This document shows, piece after piece, positions 1 through 10,400 of a DNA stretch of 64,000 nucleotides. The position numbers were made by a program, and so were the translations under genes. How positions within the stretch are numbered: position 1 is the stretch's first letter; each line of letters opens with the position of its first letter. This DNA is from Chloroflexota bacterium (GTDB lineage Bacteria; Chloroflexota; Chloroflexia; Chloroflexales; Herpetosiphonaceae): positions 930,001 through 994,000 of the forward strand of contig JAIUOC010000001.1 of NCBI GenBank assembly GCA_020161265.1, given 5' to 3'. Below the pieces are notes generated by a model. That model did no database searches. It was not told where the DNA came from and worked only from the letters and a program-made list of their open reading frames with translations.

Positions 1-3000
1 GATTTACAAGTCCAGCTTCAACAAGCGGCCAGTGGCGCAGAGCTAGCGGTGGTGGCTCAGCCGATCTTGCCAGTTTCAAGCCCGCTGCACATCGATGATC
101 TTGTGCCAATGGTCGAAACTGGTAATTTTGGCACATCGCAACGCACAATCAGCGAGCAACCAGTTGAAACGGTGTCAACCCAAGCCAAGCCAGCGTTGGC
201 AGTTGGGCCACCGTTGATCAAGGCGGAACAAGCGCCGTTGACCTTGGCTGAGGCCTTAGTGCTCGCCGCCAAACACTACCCTGAACATGGCATTAGTTAT
301 ATCGAAGCAGATGGCAAAGCGTTGTTTCAATCGTATGCCGCGCTATTGGCCGATGCTGAGGCGGTTTTGGCTGGTTTGCGGGCGGCAGGTTTGAAGCATG
401 GCCAACATGTTGTGCTGCAATTTGCCCATAACGAGCCATTTGTGGTGGCATTTTGGGCTTGTATGCTTGGTGGTTTTACGGCGGTTCCCTTGGCCTTGCC
501 CAACAGCAGCGATCCCAATAACCCTGCCGTGAGCAAGCTCTACAACACCTGGCAAACCTTGGAACAACCACTGATCGTCAGTGAACAAGCCAGTTTAAGC
601 CAGCTTCAGCGAATTTTCAATGGCTTGGGGGTGGCCAAACCAACGATTCAGATCACCGAACAGTTGCGCCAACATCAGCCTGATCAGCAGCATCAACAAC
701 TCGCGCCACAGGATGCGGCCTTGTTGTTGTTTACCTCGGGCAGCACTGGCCTTCCCAAAGGGGTCGAATTAAGCCATCACAATATTATTAGCCGCTCCAA
801 GGCGAGCGCTCAACACAATCATTTTGATCATAATGATGTTTCATTAAATTGGATGCCGCTTGATCATGTTGGTGGGATTGTGATGTTCCACGTTCACGAT
901 GTGTGCTTGGGCTGTCGCCAAATTCAGGCCAAAACCGACTATATTCTGGAAGATCCCGTGCGTTGGCTGGATTTGCTTGAGCAGTATCGCGCCACGATTA
1001 CTTGGTCTCCCAACTTTGCCTATGCCTTGATCAACGATCAGCATGAACGGGTTAATAGTCGCCGCCGTAATCTCAGCTCGCTACGCTTTATTTTGAATGG
1101 TGGCGAGGGCATCAATAAACAAACTGCCTTGAATTTTCTTGGTTTGTTGCAAGCCCATGGCCTGCCCGCAACGGCCATGCACCCCGCCTATGGCATGTCC
1201 GAAACCTCATCGGGCATCAGCTCATCCGATCAACTGGTGCTTGGGGCAACCACAGGCTTTCACGAACTTGATCAGGCCTCATTAACTGGGGTGATTCAGC
1301 CAGCCAGCGCCGATAGCATTGGAGTTTCATTTATCGAAGTTGGCGCACCATTGCCTGGGGTTTCACTACGAATTGTCAACAGCAACAATCAATTGCTCAG
1401 CGAAGATCTGATTGGCCGTTTGCAAATCCAAGGCCCGACGATCACCGCTGGCTACTACCGCAACCCTGAGCTTAACCGCGAAGTCTTTACTGACGATGGT
1501 TGGTTCACGACTGGCGATTTGGCCTTTTTGCACCAAGGTCGTTTGACAATTGCTGGTCGGGAAAAAGATGTAATCATCATTAACGGCATCAATTATCACA
1601 ACCACGAAATCGAAGCCTTGGTTGAAACAATCGAAGGCGTGGAAGTTTCCTACACGGCGGCTTGTAGCGTGCCAAGCAAACATACGGGCGGCACGGAGTC
1701 GCTGGTAATTTTTTACGTTTCAAAATCAACAGAATTTGACCAACAACTAGCCCAAATTCAGCTGATTCGCGAAGTGGTGGTGCAAAAAATTGGCATCAAC
1801 CCCAGCTATGTGCTGCCAGTTGCCAAGAGCGATATTCCCAAAACAGCGATTGGCAAGATTCAGCGTTCGCAATTGAGCCAGCGTTTTATCAATGGCGAAT
1901 TTAGCAGCATCACCAAGCCAATCGATTTAGCGCTAGCCAACGAGCAAACGTTGCCACGCTGGTTCTTTAGCAAGCAATGGCAACCTGTCAGCAAGCGCCA
2001 TAATCCGGCTTTGCTCAAGCCAAGCTATGCAATTTTCAGCGGCGATACCACGCTAGCCCGTGAGTTGATTGATTTGCTCGAACAGCACAATCGCGCTTGG
2101 GTATTGATCAGCGCTGGCGAAACATTCAGCCAGCAGGGAAATCACTACACGATTAATTTGCACGAGCCTGAGCATTATCACCAGCTCGCCGCTGCCCTGG
2201 CCGCCGCCAATATTCACGATTATGTTCACTTGTATAGCTATGATTTACCAAGCGAAATTGAGCATGTTGGCGATTTGGCTGCGGCCCAATATCGTGGAGC
2301 CTATAGTCTTTTGTTCCTAACCCAAGCCTTGGCCCAGCAAAAGCTCAGTCAGGCCAGCTTAACCGTGGTTTCACAACGCAGTCATGCGATTGATTCCAGC
2401 GATCAAGTGGTCTATGCGGCGGCTCCAATTCATGGCTTACTCAAAACCATGCCCTTAGAAATTGATTGGCTCAGCTGCCAGCATGTTGACCTTGATGCAG
2501 CAAGTGCAACCACCAACAGTCAACAAATTTACCAAGAATTGGCGCAAGCAAAGCCTAGCGCTGAGGTGGCCTATCGGGCAGGTCAACGCTTCGTGCCACA
2601 GTTAGTCGAGGCTGAACTGGCGCAATCAAGCCCAGTCGAATCGCCGCTGGTCAAAGGTGGCCTCTATTTGGTGACTGGCGGCTTAGGCGGGATTGGCAGC
2701 CAATTTGCCCGCTGGTTGCTACAAAACTACAACGCCCGTTTGCTGATCACAGGCTCAACCGAATTGCCATTGGGCAGCGATTGGGCCAAGCATCTGGGCA
2801 CTGATAGCAGCTTGAGCAAACGTTTACGCGCCTACAAAGATCTGATCGATATCAGCAACGACGTGCATTACCAAGCGGTTGATATCACCGATTCTGCCCA
2901 ATTAGTTCGCTTAATTAATGATGCAGAACAGCGCTGGAATCAGCCATTGGCAGGGGTTTTCCACTTTGCTGGGGCTGGCAATTTGGCCTATCACTGGACA

Positions 3001-3987
3001 GTAATGGATCGCCACTGGATCACCAACGAAAGCCTAGCAACCTTTGAAATGATGTTCGCGCCCAAAGTCTATGGCACCTGGGCCTTGCAACGAGCCTTGA
3101 GCCAGCGCCCAGAACTACCAATTGTGGCGATGTCATCGATTAACAGCTTTTTCGGCGGAGCGACATTTAGTGCCTACTCGGCAGCCAATAGTTTTCTCGA
3201 TAGCTTTATGCTGCATCAACGCCAAACCTCGCATCCCAAAGCGCTCTGTTTGAACTGGACTCAATGGGACAATATTGGGATGAGTCTCAATAATCCGCAG
3301 CAAATTCGCAGCCTTTCTGCGGAGCGCGGCTACAACGTAATTGGTTTACAACAGGGTTTGCAATCGCTCTTAGCGGGCATCAGCCAAAACCAATATCCAC
3401 TGGTGATGATTGGCTTAAATGCTGATAGCCCAGCGCTGCGCCAACATCTGGCAGTCAGCCAGCCCTTGCAACAACGCATCAATCTTTATACAACCCATCA
3501 GCATGGCCCGCTCAGCCACGATCGTTACCGCCAACTAGCCAATAGTTATTTTGGCTCGGCCACGCTGGAATGGTATCGCGTTACTGAATTGCCGCGCACC
3601 AACAGCGGGGCGATTGATCAGGCTGCATTAGGCCAACTCGATGCTACCAACCAACAAACCGCACTCGATCAACCAACTAATATCATCGAAGAACAGTTGG
3701 TCAGCATTTGGCAAGAGATTCTCGGCAAGCCCAAGATCGGCATTCACGACAACTTTTTTGCCTTGGGCGGCCATTCGCTCCTGGCAACCCAGCTCGTTTC
3801 ACGGTTGCGCGATGGCTTTAACCTTGAAGTGCGGTTGTATCAACTCTTCGCCGCGCCAACCATCGCTGAACTCGCCAACTGTATTGCCGAACTGCAACTT
3901 GAACAAATCGATTCAGCTGAGATGGATGCACTCTTAGCCGAGCTTGAGGGATTATCAGAAGCCGAACTTGAAGCAGGATTAGGTTAA
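1..3987 (+). CDS. Adenylation-ketoreductase-carrier (A-KR-T) NRPS/PKS loading protein, 5' end outside window
   Basis: The frame is open from base 1, so the protein begins upstream; 1328 residues are visible. An acyl-adenylating domain (about 80-620) shows SGSTGLPKG near 240, AYGMSETSSG near 397, GREKDVIIINGINYHNHEIE near 525 and KTAIGKIQ near 614. Next is a ketoreductase with TGGLGGIG near 895, a serine in MSSIN near 1046 and tyrosine 1059. A carrier domain follows, with the phosphopantetheine serine 1259 in GGHSLL, then an acidic tail likely to dock with the next protein. The A4 region reads PLDHVGGIV instead of FDAS, so the Asp that binds the alpha-amino group of amino acids is absent. This suggests a carboxylic or alpha-keto acid starter, reduced by the KR. 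A further domain upstream cannot be seen. Confidence 0.9.
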   Translation, partial: DLQVQLQQAASGAELAVVAQPILPVSSPLHIDDLVPMVETGNFGTSQRTISEQPVETVSTQAKPALAVGPPLIKAEQAPLTLAEALVLAAKHYPEHGISYIEADGKALFQSYAALLADAEAVLAGLRAAGLKHGQHVVLQFAHNEPFVVAFWACMLGGFTAVPLALPNSSDPNNPAVSKLYNTWQTLEQPLIVSEQASLSQLQRIFNGLGVAKPTIQITEQLRQHQPDQQHQQLAPQDAALLLFTSGSTGLPKGVELSHHNIISRSKASAQHNHFDHNDVSLNWMPLDHVGGIVMFHVHDVCLGCRQIQAKTDYILEDPVRWLDLLEQYRATITWSPNFAYALINDQHERVNSRRRNLSSLRFILNGGEGINKQTALNFLGLLQAHGLPATAMHPAYGMSETSSGISSSDQLVLGATTGFHELDQASLTGVIQPASADSIGVSFIEVGAPLPGVSLRIVNSNNQLLSEDLIGRLQIQGPTITAGYYRNPELNREVFTDDGWFTTGDLAFLHQGRLTIAGREKDVIIINGINYHNHEIEALVETIEGVEVSYTAACSVPSKHTGGTESLVIFYVSKSTEFDQQLAQIQLIREVVVQKIGINPSYVLPVAKSDIPKTAIGKIQRSQLSQRFINGEFSSITKPIDLALANEQTLPRWFFSKQWQPVSKRHNPALLKPSYAIFSGDTTLARELIDLLEQHNRAWVLISAGETFSQQGNHYTINLHEPEHYHQLAAALAAANIHDYVHLYSYDLPSEIEHVGDLAAAQYRGAYSLLFLTQALAQQKLSQASLTVVSQRSHAIDSSDQVVYAAAPIHGLLKTMPLEIDWLSCQHVDLDAASATTNSQQIYQELAQAKPSAEVAYRAGQRFVPQLVEAELAQSSPVESPLVKGGLYLVTGGLGGIGSQFARWLLQNYNARLLITGSTELPLGSDWAKHLGTDSSLSKRLRAYKDLIDISNDVHYQAVDITDSAQLVRLINDAEQRWNQPLAGVFHFAGAGNLAYHWTVMDRHWITNESLATFEMMFAPKVYGTWALQRALSQRPELPIVAMSSINSFFGGATFSAYSAANSFLDSFMLHQRQTSHPKALCLNWTQWDNIGMSLNNPQQIRSLSAERGYNVIGLQQGLQSLLAGISQNQYPLVMIGLNADSPALRQHLAVSQPLQQRINLYTTHQHGPLSHDRYRQLANSYFGSATLEWYRVTELPRTNSGAIDQAALGQLDATNQQTALDQPTNIIEEQLVSIWQEILGKPKIGIHDNFFALGGHSLLATQLVSRLRDGFNLEVRLYQLFAAPTIAELANCIAELQLEQIDSAEMDALLAELEGLSEAELEAGLG

Positions 3988-4020
3988 TTTCGGGAATTTG
4001 TGTGTAGTTGAGGTTTGATT

Positions 4021-7000
4021 GTGAGCGATTATTCTGAGCGTTTAGCGGCACTTTCGCCAGCCAAACGGGCCTTACTTTTGCAAAAAATTCAAGACAAAGC
4101 CAATAAAGCCGCCCAACAGATTCAGCCAAGGCTTGATCAAAGCAGCTATCCGTTGTCGTTTGCCCAACAACGGCTCTGGCTCATCGAGCAACTTCAGCCC
4201 AACGCGGCTTTATACAATATTTCGATTCCAATTCTGATTCGCGGCGTTTACCCTGAATTGCCGAGCATTTTGACCCAGTGTTTGACCGCGATTTCCCAAC
4301 GCCATGAGCCATTACGCGCCAGTTTTAGCATGGTCGATGGCCTTCCTCAGCAATCAATTATGGCCTTGGAAAGCGTCGAAATGCCGCTTGTTGATCTAAG
4401 CGAATTAACCTCAAGCGAGCGTGAAGCCGCCGTGCATCAGTTTATGCAAGCTGAAACAGAGCGCCCGTTTGATTTGCGTCATGATCAACTGTTTCGGGCC
4501 AATTTGCTACGCATCAGTCCCAACGAGCATCTTTTATTGCTAATCATTCATCACATTGCTTTTGATGCATGGTCAGTCAAGATCTTTATCCAAGAATTTG
4601 AGGCGATTTTTACGGCCTTGGAAAACCAGCAGCCGTTGCCGCAATTTGCACCATTGGCCTTGCAATATGCCGATTTTGCTGCTTGGCAACGCGAATGGTT
4701 ACAAGGCGCAACCCTCGATCAACAACTCAGCTATTGGAAAAACCAGCTTGCTGGTGAATTGCCTGTGCTGGCCTTGCCAACCGATCGCCCGCGTCCAGCC
4801 ATTCAAACCTTCAAAGGCGGTCGCCACACCTTTTGGATCAGCACCGAGCTTACCAACCAACTCAATCACCTCAGCCAGCAACATCAAGCAACCTTATTTA
4901 TGCTGTTGCTCAGTGCATGGGTCAGCTTATTGCATCGCTACAGCGGCCAAAACGACATCATTGTTGGTTCGCCGATCGCCAACCGCAATCGGCGCGAGTT
5001 GGAAGATCTAATTGGATTTTTCGTCAATACCTTGGTGCTGCGCGTTAAATGCGCCGATGATCCAAACTTCCTCGATTTGCTGGAGCATGTGCGTGAAGTC
5101 GCGCTGGGAGCCTACGCCCACCAAGATTTGCCGTTTGAAATGCTGGTCGATGCCCTGCAACCAACCCGCGATCTTAGCCGTTCAGCGCTATTTCAGGTGT
5201 TGTTTGTGCTACAAAACGTTTCGATGGGGGGCCAGCATTCAGCCTTCGATATTTTGGAAGATGTGGCTAGCCCTTCAAAATTCGATCTCACACTGTCGAT
5301 GTTTGAGTTTGAGCAGGGTTTACGCGCAACAATTGAATACAACATTGATCTATTCGATGCCAGCACGATCGAGCGTATGAGTCAACATTATGTCACATTG
5401 CTTAGCAGCATCAATCAACAACCGCAAACCAAACTTTCACAATTGGCAATGCTCACGGCGGCTGAGCAAACCCAAATTATCACTACTTGGAACACCACCA
5501 GCCAAGCCTACCCTGAGCAGCTTACGTTTGCCCAACTTTTTGAGGCCCAAGTTGCCAAAACACCTGAGGCAATTGCCCTAATTGGCGAAGATCAGGTGCT
5601 CAGCTACCACGAACTTAATCAGCGTGCCAATCAATTGGCTTATCGGTTGCAAGCCCAAGGTGTTGGCCCCGAACGTTTGGTTGGCATTTGTTGCGATCGC
5701 TCAATTGCGATGGTGGTGGCGTTGTTGGCCACGCTCAAAGCTGGCGGCGCATATATCCCACTTGATCCAGCTTATCCCAACGAGCGCTTGGCTTGGATGC
5801 TCAACGATTCGCAAGCAGCACTGGTTTTGACCCAAAGCCATTTGCTCGAAAAAGTGCAACAACTCAAGCAGGCCGATTTAACCGTGCTTGATCTGGCGAC
5901 GATTTGTGATGGCAGTGAGCCAAGCCAAAATCTTGTCAGTGTTGTTCAGCCCGCCAATTTGGCCTATATCGTCTATACCTCTGGCTCAACTGGCCAGCCC
6001 AAAGGCGTGATGGCAAGCCAGCAAGGCTTAACCAATTTGGTAACAGCCCAAATTGCCGGCTTTGGGGTAACCTCAGCAAGTCGGGTGTTGCAATTTGCTT
6101 CGTTCAGCTTCGATGCAGCGATCTCCGAGATTGGCATGGCGTTGGCTTCAGGCGCAAGTTTGGTACTCATGCCTGCAGGTGGTCTAGCCGCCGGAACCGA
6201 TGTGCTGGCATTGATTCGTCAACACAACATTACGGTAGCAACCTTGCCACCATCGTTATTGGCAGTGCTTTCAGCTGATCAAGCTCCCAGTTTGACCACA
6301 GTAATTGCTGCTGGCGAGGCTTCGAGCAACGAGGTTGTGCAACGCTGGGCAGTTGAGCGCAATTTGATCAATGCCTATGGGCCAAGCGAAACTACGGTTT
6401 GCGCGAGCTTGACTCAGCTTGAGCCAAATCTGGTAGGTACGCCACCGATTGGCCGACCACTAGCCAATTTACAAGTCTATTTGCTCGATCAACAGCAGCA
6501 AATCGTGCCAGTTGGCGTAATTGGCGAAATCTATGTTGGCGGAGTTGGCGTGGCTCGCGGCTATCTGAAACGGCCCGATCTGACCGCCGAGCGCTTTATC
6601 CCCAACCAATTTAGCGCAACTCCAGGCCAACGCCTGTATCGCACTGGCGATCTAGGCCGCTATCGGGTTGATGGCCAAATTGAATTTGTTGGACGAATCG
6701 ATCAGCAGATCAAATTACGCGGCCATCGGATCGAGCTAGGCGAAATTAGTAGCCTGCTGAATGCCCATTCAGCGGTTGAGCAAAGCGTGGTGTTGGTGCA
6801 CGATCACGCTAGCAGCACGGCGCGGCTGATTGCCTATGTTGTGGCAAATAGCACCAGCAGCAATGCCCTCAGCGAATTGCAAATCGCCGCAGGAACCAGC
6901 CAAGCCCCAGCAAGCTACGATTTAGCGGCAGATTTACAAGCCTATGCCAAGCAAAAACTGCCAGCATTTGCCGTGCCTAGTGTCTTCGTGGTGTTGCCAA

Positions 7001-7404
7001 GCATGCCGCTAACGCCCAACGGCAAGATCGATCAACGCAAACTAGCTGAGCATACGCCCAGCCCAAATCCAACCAATAGCGGCGATATTGCACCGCAAAC
7101 CAACCTTGAACAAACCTTGACCACACTTTGGCAAGAAGTATTAAATGTGCCCGCCCTAAGCACCCAAGCCAATTTCTTCGATCTTGGCGGCAATTCGCTG
7201 GCGATGGTTCAAGTACACAGCCGCTTGCAAGAGCTTTTGGGGCGCGAGTTGGTGCTCTTGGATTTATTCAAATACCCAACCATTCAAAGTTTAGCGGTTT
7301 ACTTGAGCAGCGAACAATCGGCTCAAGCTTCAACCTTTGTTGATCGCGACAATCGAGCGCAGCAACAGCGCCAAGCTATGCAACGTCAACGTCGCCGCCG
7401 CTAG
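4021..7404 (+). CDS. Nonribosomal peptide synthetase module C-A-T, aromatic amino acid predicted
   Basis: This 1127-residue single elongation module should condense the upstream acyl unit with an amino acid. I chose GTG 4021 because GAGG lies 7 bases upstream; TTG 4015 is too close. The condensation domain (about 35-480) has YPLSFAQQRLW and HHIAFDAW near 176; the usual HHxxxDG ends in Ala. The A domain (about 500-1000) has YTSGSTGQPKG near 650, NAYGPSETT and NGKIDQ. Aligned by eye to GrsA, the pocket reads D-A-S-T-I-A-A-V-C-K, close to Phe/Tyr codes. The carrier domain (GGNSLAMVQ, serine near 1057) precedes a strongly basic tail. The gene starts 33 bases after the previous stop and 17 before the next start, so it is co-transcribed. 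Substrate identity is a prediction only. Confidence 0.93.
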   Translation: MSDYSERLAALSPAKRALLLQKIQDKANKAAQQIQPRLDQSSYPLSFAQQRLWLIEQLQPNAALYNISIPILIRGVYPELPSILTQCLTAISQRHEPLRASFSMVDGLPQQSIMALESVEMPLVDLSELTSSEREAAVHQFMQAETERPFDLRHDQLFRANLLRISPNEHLLLLIIHHIAFDAWSVKIFIQEFEAIFTALENQQPLPQFAPLALQYADFAAWQREWLQGATLDQQLSYWKNQLAGELPVLALPTDRPRPAIQTFKGGRHTFWISTELTNQLNHLSQQHQATLFMLLLSAWVSLLHRYSGQNDIIVGSPIANRNRRELEDLIGFFVNTLVLRVKCADDPNFLDLLEHVREVALGAYAHQDLPFEMLVDALQPTRDLSRSALFQVLFVLQNVSMGGQHSAFDILEDVASPSKFDLTLSMFEFEQGLRATIEYNIDLFDASTIERMSQHYVTLLSSINQQPQTKLSQLAMLTAAEQTQIITTWNTTSQAYPEQLTFAQLFEAQVAKTPEAIALIGEDQVLSYHELNQRANQLAYRLQAQGVGPERLVGICCDRSIAMVVALLATLKAGGAYIPLDPAYPNERLAWMLNDSQAALVLTQSHLLEKVQQLKQADLTVLDLATICDGSEPSQNLVSVVQPANLAYIVYTSGSTGQPKGVMASQQGLTNLVTAQIAGFGVTSASRVLQFASFSFDAAISEIGMALASGASLVLMPAGGLAAGTDVLALIRQHNITVATLPPSLLAVLSADQAPSLTTVIAAGEASSNEVVQRWAVERNLINAYGPSETTVCASLTQLEPNLVGTPPIGRPLANLQVYLLDQQQQIVPVGVIGEIYVGGVGVARGYLKRPDLTAERFIPNQFSATPGQRLYRTGDLGRYRVDGQIEFVGRIDQQIKLRGHRIELGEISSLLNAHSAVEQSVVLVHDHASSTARLIAYVVANSTSSNALSELQIAAGTSQAPASYDLAADLQAYAKQKLPAFAVPSVFVVLPSMPLTPNGKIDQRKLAEHTPSPNPTNSGDIAPQTNLEQTLTTLWQEVLNVPALSTQANFFDLGGNSLAMVQVHSRLQELLGRELVLLDLFKYPTIQSLAVYLSSEQSAQASTFVDRDNRAQQQRQAMQRQRRRR

Positions 7405-7421
7405 CAGAGAGGAATATACCG

Positions 7422-10400
7422 ATGAGTTATGATGAAACCGATGGCAATTTTGATATTGCTGTGGTAGGTTTGGCGGGGCGCTGGGCTGGCGCTCCCGATA
7501 CAGATCGCTTTTGGCAGCAGCTTTGCGCTGGAGCCGAGGGCATTAGCTTTTTTGATGACGAGCAATTGCTGGCCGCAGGCGTTACGCCTGAGCAACTAGC
7601 TCATCCACGCTATGTCAAAGCTGGCTCGGTGCTCGAAGGGGTCGAGCTATTCGATGCAGCCTTTTTTGGCTACTCGCCACGCGAGGCCGAATTGCTCGAT
7701 CCACAGCAGCGAATTTTTCTGGAATGTGCGTGGCAAGCCTTGGAGCATGCAGGCTACAACGCCTCAACCTACCCCGGCTTGATCGGCGTATTTGCTGGCT
7801 CAAGCCTCAATACCTACTTGCTGCGCAACCTAGCCAGCCAACAAGGCCGAGGCACAATTCCCGATCTATTTCAGCTGATTATGGGCAATGACAAAGACTT
7901 TTTGCCCACTCGTGTTAGCTATAAGTTGAATTTGCGTGGGCCAAGTTTTAGCGTGCAAAGTGCCTGCTCAACCTCATTGGTTGCAACCCATTTGGCCTGC
8001 CAAAGCCTATTGGGCTACCAATGCGATATCGCGCTGGCTGGCGGAATTTCGATTACCGTGCCACAACATCAAGGCTATTTGGCCCAAGAAGGCGGCATTC
8101 TCACCCCCGACGGCCATTGCCGCACGTTCGATGCCCAAGCCCAAGGCACACTCAACGGCAACGGCGCAGGCATCGTGGTTTTAAAACGGCTCGACGATGC
8201 CTTGGCTGATGGCGATTCGATCTATGCGGTAATCAAAGGCTCAGCCGTCAACAACGATGGTGCACTCAAAATTGGCTACACCGCACCGAGCATCGATGGG
8301 CAAGCCGCCGTGATTCAGGCCGCCCAAGCGGTGGCCGATGTCGATCCAGCAACAATTTCCTATATCGAAGCCCACGGCACGGCCACCGCCCTCGGCGATC
8401 CAATCGAGGTTGCCGCTTTAACCAAGGCCTTCCGTCAACAAACTGATAAAACGCAGTTTTGTATGCTTGGCTCGGTCAAATCCAATTTTGGGCATCTTGA
8501 TACTGCGGCGGGCGTAACCAGCTTGATAAAAACCGTGCTGGCCTTGCATCACAACAAAATTCCCGCCAGCTTACATTTTCAAACCCCCAATCCGCAACTT
8601 GAGCTTGAAACTTCGCCGTTTTATGTCAACACTCAATTAAGTGATTGGCCAAGCGATCAGCCAATTCGGCGGGCGGGGGTTAGTTCATTTGGAATTGGCG
8701 GCACGAATGCGCATGTTGTGCTTGAAGAAGCGCCCATGCTCGAACCAACCGAGGAAACTGACGCTTGGCAAATGTTGGTGATTTCGGGGCGTAATCGGGC
8801 CACCTTGAATGCGGCCACCAAAAATCTGGCCGAGCACCTTGAAGCTAACCCACAGCTAGCCTTAGCCGATGTTGCCTACACCTTGCAAATTGGCCGCCAA
8901 GCCTTTAATCATCGGCGGGTGCTGCTATGCCGTTCGCTGGATGAGGCCAGCCAAATTTTGCGCCAACGTGATAAGCGCATGATCAGCAGCCAAGTCAGCG
9001 CGGCGACTCCTGCGGTGGTATTTATGTTCCCTGGCGGTGGCGTGCAATACCCCAGCATGGGCCAAGAACTCTATCAAACCCAGCCGATCTTCCGCGCAGC
9101 GGTTGAACGCTGTTTGGCCATGCTTAAACCTGAAACCAGCGCCAATCTACGCCAGTTGGTCTATAGCGAAAACGCCAAAGTTGATGAGCAACAATTGGCG
9201 ACAATGCTCTACAGTTTGTTGGCAATTTTTATCAGCGAGTATGCCCTCGCTCAATTATGGCTGGCATGGGGCATCCAGCCTGTCGCCTTGATTGGCCATA
9301 GCTTGGGTGAATATACGGCGGCCCATTTGGCTGGCTCGATCTCGCTTGAGGCGGCTTTGCAATTAGTTGAGCTACGTGGCCGCTTGATGGATCAGCTTGA
9401 AGATGGTGCGATGATCAACATTGCCCTCGCTGAAGCTGAGGTTTTGCCGTTGCTCAGCGAACAACTTTCGCTAGCGGCAGTCAATGGGCCTGAACATTCG
9501 GTTGTGGCTGGCTCGATTGCAGCAATTCAAGCCCTTGAGCTTGAGCTAGAACAGCGGGCAATCAAATATCGGCGCTTGCCGATTCGCGTTGCAGCCCATT
9601 CTAGCTTGCTCAAGCCAATGGTGGCCGAATTTGCCGCCTTTGCCCAGACAATCAGCATGCAACCAGCCATAATTCCCTATATTTCCAATGTAACTGGCGC
9701 TTGGATGAGCCATGAACAATGGTCAAACCCAAACTATTGGACTGAGCATTTACAATCGACCGTGCGATTTAGCGCTGGAATGAGCCAACTTTTGCAAAAT
9801 CCAGCTCATCTATTTCTCGAAGTTGGGCCTGGCCAAACCCTCACAACCTTAACTCGCGCTCAAGCCAACTTTGGAGCCGAACGGGTGGTAGCGCAATCGA
9901 TGCGCCATCCCCAAGATCAACAAACTGATACCCAATGTTTGTTAACTGCGGTTGGGCGGTTATGGCTGGCTGGCGTAGCAATTGATTGGACCAAACTAAG
10001 CGAGATCAAGCGTCGCCGCGTGGCCCTGCCAACCTATCCCTTCGAACGCAAACGCTACTGGGTTGAGCAATTTACCAGCACTGAAACCCAAGGCCCGACC
10101 TTGCTCGAAGCGGCCCAAGGTGGTTATAGTTTGCCCGAAAGCAGCGAGCAAACCGAGGCTAGTCCAGGCTACGAGCGCCCTAATCTGACCACCGAATATG
10201 TGGCTCCCAGCAACAACCTTGAGCATATGATCACCGCGCTTTGGGGTGCAGTATTAGGCGTGCCGCTGATTGGTATTCACGACAATTTCTTTGAGTTGGG
10301 CGGCGATTCGCTACTAGCATTACAAGTTGCCACCCATCTCACCGAAAAAGTGCATACCACAATTGGCGTGCGCAGTTTATTCGAAGCCCCAACGATTGCC

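Noticed and set aside
49-51. GTG 49 as start of the first synthetase
   Set aside because: The frame is open from base 1 with no ribosome binding site before 49, and a linker-like sequence continues upstream, so the gene is treated as truncated.
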